DNA of 15,000 nt from Micractinium sp. NFX-FRZ (taxonomy: Eukaryota; Chlorophyta; Trebouxiophyceae; Chlorellales; Chlorellaceae). Below, piece after piece: positions 1 through 10,200 of this stretch; position 1 is the stretch's first letter, and every line of letters starts with the position of its first letter. The notes below the pieces were generated by a model. It was not told the DNA's origin and did not search any database. It saw only the letters and a program-made list of their open reading frames with translations. The DNA is taken from assembly GCA_029339195.1 (NCBI GenBank), contig JAPTJF010000769.1, forward strand, positions 1-15,000, in the 5' to 3' direction. The position numbers and the translations under genes are program-made.

Positions 1-1218
1 TTGGGGGGGGGGGGGGGCGATTTGGGCGGAGGAGGGCTCTTTGGCGGGGGCCTGGGCCGTGGGGGAGGGTAGGGGTTGGGCGGCGGGCGGGGCGGGCGCG
101 GCGGGGGGCGCCGCGGGGGCGGGCGAGGCGGCGAGGGCGGCCCCGGCCCTACCATCCAGTTTGCCACGCCCCAGCGGGCAACGCTCGTGGTGGCTTCGGG
201 GTCAATGACGAAGCCAACCATGTACATGGCTGAAGAGTTGAAGACGGGGCCTGAGCCATCCACTGCAGGCACCGGCCAGAAAGAGGGGCACCATGGGTCA
301 GCAGGAATGGGTACATGGGTGAGTACAGGCACGCATTGTGAAGCAGCAGATGGAGGGCTGGCTTCCCGTGCAGTGTGGGGCCAGGGGGCTGCTGCAAGCT
401 TGGCACAGCTCACGCCGCCACCTGCTGTGCCCAAACACAGCACACCTCCTCCACGACAGCGCAGGAAGCAGCACAGCTCACACCACCACCCTGCTCTGCC
501 CAACCGCAGCGCACCTCCTCCACGGCAGGGCAGGAAGTGTTGTGTGGGGAAGTCGGGGTCCAGTCTAGAAAGCGCCATTTCGGGGGTGATCAGGGCGCAG
601 AAGCGGGTGGAGTTGTTGTTCCACCAGCTGCTCCAGTTGGCAACTCGCCCAAAGGTGAAGTTTGGGGGCATGGCGTTTGACAGCATGAAGAGCATGGGCG
701 GCCAGAGGGTGCCCACCACCGTTGGCACCACCACTTGCACGCCGTAGTAGTTGGGCTGTGCGCTAGGCTTGGCCCTGCAGGTGAGCGGGAAGGCAAACAG
801 GCAGAGAGTAGAACGCACCGTGTCAACAGTAAGCAAGGTAGCATAAAAAAAATCAACTAAAAATCAGTTTGCAGCCTAGGCGAGCGTCCCCTGGATGTCA
901 CAGGCAGCGTGGCCATTTTGTCCAGCGAAGCCCCACGGCGGCATCCACGCCTGCTGCCCCCGCCTGCCTGCCACCGCGGCGCCACTCACAACTGCGAGTG
1001 AAGCCACCAGGTGCAGGTGCAGTTGTCCCTCGAGCCCCTGCCCCACATGGGGTCCTTTGGGCTGTAAGGCAGCGTGGCCACAGAGGTGGGCGAGAAGGCC
1101 AGGAAGGGGCGAACGCTGGGCACGAAAGGGATCGATGTGTTGGTGGCGGCGGAGTATCCGGCGCTCAGGGCACCCAGCCGGTTGGACACCTCCAGCCAGG
1201 CCTCGTCCGTGGGGCAAT
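1..1218 (-). CDS. Module 11 (exons A11, B11, C11), most divergent copy, 3' partial
   Basis: A11 is 990-1218, B11 515-774, C11 1-262, cut by the window edge. A11 opens NCPTDEAW, has ATNTSIPF and DPMWG, but ends DNCTCTWWLHSQL instead of NRTCAWWFFSTL; the sequon is retained as Asn-Cys-Thr, adding a cysteine. B11 has AKPSAQPNYYGVQVVVP, TLWPPMLFMLSNAMPPNF, NWSSWWNNNSTRFCAL and a longer end before LPCRGGG. C11 opens VDGSGPVFNSS, then VGFVIDPE, VARW (for VPRW) and ANWMVG. The visible linker mixes RRPPP, NPYPPP and KSPPPP, and the window begins inside a proline-codon run. The donor of B11 is uncertain because its surroundings are duplicated in tandem. Confidence 0.77.
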
Positions 1219-4200
1219 CTGCAGCGCATGGCGGGGGTGGTGTGGTCAGCACAGAGCAGCAGCAGACACAGGCAAAGCCGCCGCAACTACGGCAGCAGCG
1301 GCAGGCAAAGCCGCCACCACAGCAGCAGCAGCGGCAGGCAAAGCCGCCACCACAGCAGCGGCAGCAGCAGCAGCAGGCAAAGCCGCCACCACAGCAGCAG
1401 CAGCAGCAGAGCAATCGAAGCCACTGCCACAGCAGCAGCGGCAGCAGCACCAGCAGCGGGGTATTCTTCAGGGTGCCATTGGGTGGGGTGGGGTGCAGGG
1501 TTGGTGCAGCCACCCGGTCTGCACTGAGGCTGCCTGTTGCGTGCAAGTGGGAGGCGCCTTGGGCTGTGTGCGGAGCAGAGCATCACGGCAGCGCGCAGCA
1601 GCATGTGGCAAGGGAGATGCACAGGCACTCTTTCCCTTAAAACCCCACCCACTTGGCGGCGGCGCCGGGGCATTGGGGTCGAAGGGCGGCGGCGGGCGGG
1701 CGGGTGGCGGGCGGGGCGGCTGGGGCCTGGGCGGCCTTGGCGGCGGCCTTGGCGGCGCCGGAGGTGGGAATGGCGCTGGCGGCGGGCTAGGCGGTGCAAT
1801 GCCCAGCATCCAGCTAAGGCTGGACCAGCGTGGCACATCCTTGGTTGCCCCAGCGTCTATTGCAAACCCGACCATGAACTGCACGCCCGAGCTGAAGGCG
1901 CCTCCTCCGCCAGAGGCTGCACAGCAAGTTGGCAAAGGACCGAGGTAGGGTGAGGGGATGGAGGCACGTGGCGCGAGCTCATGGGCAGTGCACGCATGCA
2001 CGCGGGGGAGGCAAAGCGTCGCCGGATGTCGCATCAGGTCTGGCGGGGTGCGCAGCTGGTACTGGCAGGTGCTTGAGCGGGGCAGCGCAAAAGCGGGGGT
2101 AAAGGTGCCTGCCCGACTTCCATGCAGCTGCTCACCTCCTCGGCGGCAGCGCAGGTTGAGCGTTGCTGTTGTCCGTTCAGCTCCGTCGCCTGGATCCTTC
2201 AGCGCCATGGCGGGAGTGACCAGCGCGCAGAAGCGGGTGGAGGGATCAGTCCACCAGCCCTCGAAGCTGGTCGGCTCAAAACTGAAGTCGGGGGGCTGCA
2301 CGTCCGAGAGCATGAAGAGCATGGAGGGCCAGCTCTCCGCCACGGCAGGCACCACCATGTCCACGCCGTAGTAGAAGGGCCGCGCGCTGGGCTTTTGGCT
2401 GCAGAGGTACGGGGAGAGGGGTGCTTTCATTGAACAACTTTGCATGCAGTTGCTGGCAATGGTGCTAGCACACGCGGCATCACGGCTTTGGCTTGGCATG
2501 CATGCATATGCTTGTTGGCCCCCCGCCTCCCTGTGCCCCCACTCACAACGTGGAGAAGAACCACCACGCGCAGGTGCGGTTGGTGGACGGTCCGTCGCCC
2601 CACATAGGTTCTGTGGGGGTGTAGGCCAGCTGGGCCACTTCCAGGGGTGAGAAGGACAGGAATTCTGCTGTGCCCTCGTCGAAAGGCGTTGACAGGTTGG
2701 TGGCTGCATAGCCAGCAAAGGTGGTGAGGCGGGAGCTGACCTCCTGCCAGCTGTCGTCGCCGGCGCAGGCTGCGGGAGCGCGGGAAAGGAGGCGGCAGAA
2801 GCAGATGGGTGTGAGATAGCAAGGCGTGAGAGGGCAAGACGTGAGGGCACGGCCAAATCAGTGCCTTTGGTAGCCCGAGGTAATGCACCGGTTGCTCCTG
2901 CTCATTGAGTTCTTAGGCACTGCGGAGATGGGGCTCACTTGCAGCGTCTGGAGGGGGCGGAGGCCGGGCAGGCGGCGGGGGGCGAGCTGGTGGCGGGGGG
3001 CGAGCTGGCGGTGACGGCCTGGGGCGTGGGGGTGGGGGGCGGGGCTTGGGGGAGGGCGGCGGCGGGGGTCCAGCGGGCATGGGAGGTGGACTAGGAGGTG
3101 CCGGCCCAGTCATCCAGTTTAGGGATGCCCAGCGAGGCACATCCGTGCTGGCATCTGGGTTGATGGCAAAGCCGACCATGTACTTGGCGGGGGAGGCATA
3201 GGCGGGGCCTGCGCCGCCAACTGCAGGGGAGTGGGGGGGACATTGCACGGGCAGGGTTAGCAGCAACTCCCGACAGGGGTGCAATCGCAGCAACGGACAG
3301 ACATACCACCCCCAATCAACATTGCCTTGCGATCTGTCCAATATTCCGCGCTCTGGCACGCGAGCTTTGCTGCCGGCTTGCAGGATCGCGACCTGCAACC
3401 CCCGCACCTCCGCTGCGGCAGGGCAGGTTGAGCTCTGCGCTTGTCCCCGGGTTGGCAAGCGCCATATCAGGGGTGACCAAAGCACAGAAGCGTGTGGCGG
3501 CATCAGACCACCAGGCGCCCCAGCTGGCGGTGCCGAAAGTGAAGGCTGGCGGCTTGAGTGCCGACACCACGAAGACCATGGAGGGCCAGCGGTCCACTGC
3601 TGTCTCGGGCACCGTCAGCTTGACGCCGTAGTAGAAGGGACGGGAGGCGGGCTTGTTGCTGCAGGGGGATGAAGAGGGGGAGGAAAGGGTCGGACACATG
3701 GCCGGCAACGTGAGACGGTTGCGATAGGGCAGCTGCATCCACTCCGACAGGTTGTTGTTGCAGCGGCTTGCCCAGCGGTTGCGGCCGCAGCCCCTCCACA
3801 TCTGTCTCCCCGCTCACAGGGTGGAGAAGAACCACCACGCGCAGGTGAGGTTGGTGGGTGCGCCGTCGCCCCACATGGGGTCTGTGGGGGTGTAGGCCAG
3901 CTGGGCGACTTCCAGGGGGGAGAAGGACAGGAACTCTTGTACCCCATCCTGGAAGGGCAGCAAGGCGTCTGTGGCGCCAGCATAGCCAGCAAAGCTGCCG
4001 AGCCTGCCCTGCACGGCCTGCCAGGTGGCGTCAGCACGGCACCCTGCACACAGAGGTTCATGACATATCGGGCAAGTGTGTCGTGAGCGGTGATCGTGCA
4101 AGCGCGCCCTCTTATCTTCAAAGAGCCAGACAGCCACGGGAATACCAGCAGGAACTCACAAAACAGCCTCATATCCCAAGGAGCCAAAGAGCCACAGGGG

Positions 4201-7200
4201 TGCCTCAGGACAGGACCTCATCCGCATGCATGGGTAACCAAGAAGGGGCCACAAGGACCACAGCATGCCCAGCACAGCAGGTCGCACCGGATGGAGGGGG
4301 AGGTGGGGAGCTCTTTGGCGGCGGTGGCCGGCGCGGGGGTGGCGGGCGGAAGGGAGGGGGCGGGCGGAAGGGAGGGGGCGGGCGGAAGGGAGGGGGCGGG
4401 CGAGCAGGCGGGGAGGGGCGCGGCTTGGGAGGCGGCGGCGGGCTCTTCTGGGGAGGTGGCCGCGGGGGCGCTGGGGGCATGGGCGGCGGACTGGGCGGGG
4501 CCGGTCCAACTATCCAATTGACTGCCGCCCAGCGAGGCACCGCTGTGGTAGCGCCAGCATCGATGGCAAAGCCGACCAGGAACTTGACGCCTGAGCTGAA
4601 GGCGGGGCCGGAGCCACCAGCTGCAAGCACGGCAGCGGGATGGCCAGCTTGGAGCAAAAGTGTAAGACAGCAGCATGTTGGCGACACGCAATCACCCTGC
4701 TTGCTACCGGGCGACGCGCCAGTGGGGTGACGCGCCCATACGCCCCCGCCAGCTCTGCAGTCTGACCAATTTCCAGCCAGGCAATTGCAACATATGCACG
4801 TACCTCCATCCCGGCAGGGAAGGTTGAGCTCCGTTGTTGTCCCAGGGTCTTTTAGCGCCATGGCGGGTGTGGCCAGTGCGCAGAAGCGGGTGGAGTTGCT
4901 GGCCCACCAGCTGCTCCAGTTGGCGGACGCAAATGTGAAGGCGGGCGGCTGCACAGCTGACAGCATGAAGAGCATGGAGGGCCACTTGTCCGCTGCTGCC
5001 CCAGGGACGGTCATCTTGACGCCGTAGTAGTGGGGGCGGGAGGCCGGCTTGGCGCTGCATGGGGGTGCGGGAACGCATACCGAACAACTCAACCTGTGCA
5101 GTGCGTGGACAGCCCCTGTACAGCCCTCATACAGCCCATGTACATAGCTTGTACAGGTCTTGTACAGCGAGCAGCAACCCAGCAGCGCTCACAACCGAGC
5201 TGGCCGACCACCCCTCGCACTCACAGGGTGGAGAAGAACCACCAGGCGCAGGTGCGGTTGGTGGCCTGGCCTCCCCCCCACATCGGGTCTGTCGGGCTGT
5301 ATGCCAGCTGCGCCACCTCAGTAGGAGAGAAGCCGAGGAAGGGCTGCAGGGCGGCATCGAACTGCTGGGAGGTGTCCGTCGCGGCCGCGTACCCGGCAAA
5401 GGTGGTCAGCCTGCTCTGCACCGCCAGCCAGGCAGCGTCTGTGGGGCAGTCTGCAGGGTGGGGAAGTATGCCGCGTACATATCAGCAAGCGGCAATGAAT
5501 ATTCTCAACAAGACGCACGCTCCATGCCAGCAAGCAATCCAGCATGAACGAAATATGGAGGGATACACGGCATGCATGCGCAGGCGAGCCCTTACTGGGT
5601 GGGCCTGCAGGGGGCGGTGGCCTGAAGGGGGGTGGGGGGCGGACTGGTGGTGGAGGGCGCCGAGGCGGTGGCGGGCGGCGAGGAGGTGGCGGGCGGAAGG
5701 GCGGTGGGGGCCGGAAGGGCGGGGAGGGGCGTGGCTTTGGTGGTGGCGGTCTGGGTTTGGGGGATGGAGGCGGTGGTGGGCTCTTCTGGGGAGGTGGCCG
5801 CGGGGGTGCCGGGGGCATGGGCGGCGGGCTGGGCGGGGCTACTCCAATCACCCAGTTGACAGCCGCCCAGCGTGGCACATCCACGGTGGCACCGGCGTCG
5901 ACGGCAAAACCGACCAAGAATTTGACGCCAGAGCTGAAGGTGGTGCCGGAGCCACCAGCTGCACCATAGCCATGTGTGGGCAGAAACGTGTGAAGATCAG
6001 CAAGCAGAAGCTGCCGGAAGATGATGAGGCACCTGTGGCAGCTTGGCCACTTGTAAGAGGCACCTCCTTTTGTTTTTTAAGCTTATCCAGCGCAGGTGCT
6101 CAGCGAATTTAACACCTGTCCGAACCTTCCCATACAGCAGCCACTGCTTGCTCACCTCCATCCCGGCAAGGAAGGTTGAGCTCTGTAGTAACTCCGGGGC
6201 TGGCAAGCGCCATGGCAGGCGTGGCCAGGGCGCAGAAGCAGGTGGAGGGGTCGGCCCACCAGCTGCTCCAGTTGGCGGCTCTGAAGTTGAAGGCGGGCGG
6301 CTGCACGGCTGACAGCATGAAAAGCATGGAGGGCCACTTGTCCACTGCTGCCGCAGGCACCGTCATTTTGACGCCGTAGAAGAAGGGGCGGGCGGCGGGC
6401 CTATTTCTGCAGCGGGGGATAAGGACAGCGCATGCGGAACATTATTGTGGCCCTACCACTGATTCGCGCGCACACACACACACACACAAGAACGCAAACA
6501 AACACAGAACCTAACTCACGCTGTGGAGAAGAACCACCAGGCGCAGGTGCGGTTGGTGTTGAGCCCTCTGCCCCACATTGGGTCAGCGGCGCTATACGCC
6601 AGGTTGGCAACCTCCAGAGGAGAGAAGCCCAGGAAGGGCTGCAGGGTGCTGTCAAATGGCTGAGAGGTGTTTGTCGCTCCAGCATAGCTTGCAAAGGTGC
6701 TCAGCCTGCTTTGCACCGCCAGCCAGGCAGCGTCAGTGGGGCAGTCTGCAGGGTGGGCAAGGGGTGTCGTGTTAGGCAGGCTTTGTAGCAGCAGACTCGC
6801 AGCAGATTGCAGGAGAGCATCATCACATGCTGTGTGCCCTGTCTTGTTGTGCCGCAGCAGGCCGACACTTACTGGGAGGGCCTGGAGGGGGCGGTGGCCT
6901 GAAGGGCGGCGGAGGGCGGACTGGTGGAGGCGGGCGGAAGGGCGGCGGCGGGCGGAACGGCGGGGAGGGGCGTGGCCTTGGGGGTGGGGGGGCTGGAGGG
7001 GGGCTCCGTGTTGGAGGAGGTGATGGGGGCCTGGGAGGCGATGGAGGCATGGGCGGCGGGCTGGGCGGGGCTACTCCAATCATCCAGTTGACAGCCGCCC
7101 AGCGTGGCACATCCACGGTGGCACCGGCATCGATGGCAAAACCGACCAGGAACCTGGCTCCCGAGCTATAGGTGGGTCCGGAGCCATCAGCTGCAAAGGG

Positions 7201-10200
7201 AGGACAGCAGGATGGAGGAGTGAGTCAGTCGATGCGGGAAGAAAGCATGATATGATAGATGACTGCCAAGCTCTGCCCACAGTGCCTAGCCAACTTCTCG
7301 CCCTTCTGATTGCATGCAAGGGCTGCCTTGTCTTGCTTTGCAACAAATCGGCTAGCACGTCATCGAAGCTCACCTCCATCCCGGCATGGCAGGTTCAGCT
7401 CAGCCGTTGTGCCTGGGCTCAGTCGAGCCATCTCAGGCGTGGCCAATGCGCAGAAGCGGGTGGCGGGGTCGGCCCACCAGCTGCTCCAGTTGGCGGCTCT
7501 AAAGTTGAAGGCGGGCGGCTGCACCGACGACAGCATGAAGACCATGGAGGGCCAGCGGTCGGTTGCAGCTGCCGGCACGGTCACTTTGACGCCGTAAAAG
7601 AAGGGGCGGGTGGTGGGTCTGGATCTGCAGTGTGGGAGAAGGTACGATGAAGGCGGCACACTTTAGCAGCTTTACCTCTGCCGAACAAGTTGGCACAAGC
7701 ACGCACAGTCACGCAAACAAACACAGAACCTAACTCACGCTGTGGAGAAGAACCACCAGGCGCAGGTGCGGTTGGTGTTGAGCCCTCTGCCCCACATTGG
7801 GTCAGCGGCGCTATACGCCAGGTTGGCAACCTCCAGAGGGGAGAAGCCCAGGAAGGGCTGCAGGCTGCTGTCAAATGGCTGAGAGGTGTTTGTCGCTCCA
7901 GCATAGCTTGCAAAGGTGCTCAGCCTGCTCTGCACCGCCAGCCAAGCAGCGTCAGTGGGGCAGTCTGCAGGGGGACATGAGGAGGCAGACGGAATGTAAG
8001 CCTCGTGTCAGCAAGCAGCAAAATTTGGGCGGCATTGACACACAAGCTAGAAGTTGTACAGATGTAAGGCAATGCAAGGGTGCAAACAGGCAGGAAGGCA
8101 CTCACTAGGTGGGCCTGGAGGAGGCGGCGGCCTAACGGGCGGCGGGGGACGGGTGGGCGGCGGGGGGCGGAATGGCGGCGGGGGGCGGAAGGGTGGGGGC
8201 GGGCGGAACGGCGGGGATGGCGGCGGGTGCGGAGACGGAGGAGCCGGTGGTGGGGGCTTAACAGGTGGCGGCCGCGGAGGGTTGGGAGGCGACGGAGGCA
8301 TGGGCGGCGGGCTGGGTGGGGCCAACCCAACTACCCAGTTGATTGCTGACCACCGCGGCACCGCTGTGGTCGCCCCGCCATCGATGGCAAAACCGACCAG
8401 GAACCTGGCTCCCGAGGTGAAGGCAGAGCCCGAGCCATCAGCTGCACGGACAACGGTCAAGTGGGGCCGGGGAGCATGAACGCGCTGATAGCACTGCTGG
8501 TGTCTGCACTAAACAAGGCTTCTTGTGTGTCGCTTTGCCATCATGCTCAACACTCAGCTGCCAGCCGGCCCGTGCTACTCCCTCACCTCCATCACGGCAG
8601 GGCAGGTTGAGGTCCGTGGCGACTCCGGGGCTGGTCAGCGCCATCGCAGGCGTGGCCAGGGCGCAGAAGCGCGTGGAGTTGTCCGCCCACCAGCTGCTCC
8701 AATTGGCGGGTCTAAAACTGAAGGCGGGCGGCTGCACACCCGACAACATGAACAGCATGGAGGGCCACTGCTCCGCTGCTGCCGGAGGCACCGTCATTTT
8801 GACGCCGTAGTATAAGGGCCGGGCGACGGGCTTTGGCCTGCACGGGCCAGGCAGGGTGCATGCGGCAGAGGCTCAGCTGGCTGCAGCTTGCTTCTTGATG
8901 GCACATGCATGCTGTGCTGGCGCGTGCATGCATGGGCAGGCGGCTAACGGGCGCAAACATGTGCAGGTGGCTTCACAGAATAGGCCCAACGGCAGTCACT
9001 CACAGAGTGGAAAAGAACCACCAGGCGCAGGTGCGGTTGTTGGCAGAGCCTGCTCCCCACATGGGGTCGGCGGCGCGGTACGGCAGCTGCGCCACCTCGG
9101 TAGGAGAGAAGGCCAGGAAGGGCTGCGGGGCGCTGTCGAACTGGCCTTGTATTGGCTCCGATGTGTTTGTTGCGCTCGCATAGCCAGCAAAAGTGGTAAG
9201 GCGGGCGCTGACCGCTTGCCAGGCAGCATCGGCGGGGCAGCCTGCAGAGGAGATGGCAAGGATACCGAGTGCATGTCAGTCAGCTTTGTGCAGGTTGTTG
9301 TGATGCCTGCGCGCGCCTGTACATAATATCATGTGGCCGTGCCAACCCACTAGGCGGCGAAGCACAGAGCAATGCCAGCAGGAAGGCTTACTGATGGGGG
9401 GCGGGGGTGGGGCCGGGGGTGGTGGCCTGGCCGGCGGGGGTGGGCGGAATGGCGGCGGCGGGCGGAATGGCGGCGGCGGGCGGAATGGAGGTGAAGGCCT
9501 CGGCTGCGGCGGAGGCGGTCGTGGCGGAGGCACGGGCGGCTGTGGTGATGGGGGAGGTGGGCGCTTTGGCGGCGAGGGTGGCAACGGTGGTAATGGTGGC
9601 CCCGCCGGCGGGTTTGGTGGACCGGGGCCAATCATCCAGTTGACTGCCGCCCAGCGCGGCACGTTGACAGTGGCATCAGCATCGATGGCAAAGCCGACCA
9701 GAAACTTGACGCCAGAATAGAAGCCGTCGCCTGAGCCATCGGCTGCAGGTATGGGGTGGGGATGGGGGTGGGCAGGGATGGGCGCGCAGCAGTACGGGAA
9801 CTGTAGTGTGATTGCCGGCCACAAGTAACACGCCTGCAAGCATGCCAGACCACCCCTCGGCCTGCTTGCCAGCCAGCTTGTCTGCCTAGCACACCGTTTC
9901 GTCCTCACTCACCTCCATCCCGGCAGGGCAGCCTGAGCTCAGTGCCGTTGCCAGGGCTGGTCAGCGCCATGGCAGGCGTAGCCAGAGCACAGAAGCGGGT
10001 TGTTGGGTCGGACAACCAGCTGCTCAGGCTGGCACCGCTGAAACTAAAGGCGGGGGGCTGGGCAGCCGAGAGCATGAAGAGCATGGAGGGCCAACGGTCC
10101 GTGGCTGCCGCAGGAACAGTCAGCTTAACGCCGTAGTAGTAAGAGCGGGAAGCTGGCCGGTTGCTGCAGTCGATGAGGGCGGAGAAGCGAAGGCGGCATG

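Noticed and set aside
869..1948. Long plus-strand open frame (359 codons), Ala- and Gly-rich in its central part
   Set aside because: It runs antisense through exons A11 and C10 and through the CAG minisatellite. Its composition follows from the repeat and from the antisense of proline codons, and it shows none of the repeated, phase-consistent structure of the minus strand.
1468..2856. Single continuous minus-strand reading frame of 462 codons as an unspliced gene
   Set aside because: It reads through introns between C10, B10 and A10 and switches in and out of the conserved domain frame. The conserved motifs are only continuous when the GT-AG introns are removed.
4090..4730. Glycine-rich protein on the plus strand (GGGGRKGGGGRKG-like)
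   Set aside because: Gly/Arg runs are the antisense reading of the proline-rich linker codons; the same shadow recurs at every C exon.
5030..6112. Plus-strand open frame of 360 codons
   Set aside because: It is antisense to exons A8 and C7 and the introns around them. It is open because of high G+C, and no domain is recognisable.
6400..6406. Apparent stop codon (TAG in the minus sense) at the start of exon B7
   Set aside because: With the phase-2 junction the bases read A-AAT-AGG, giving Asn-Arg, as in the Asn-Arg at the same place in module 4.
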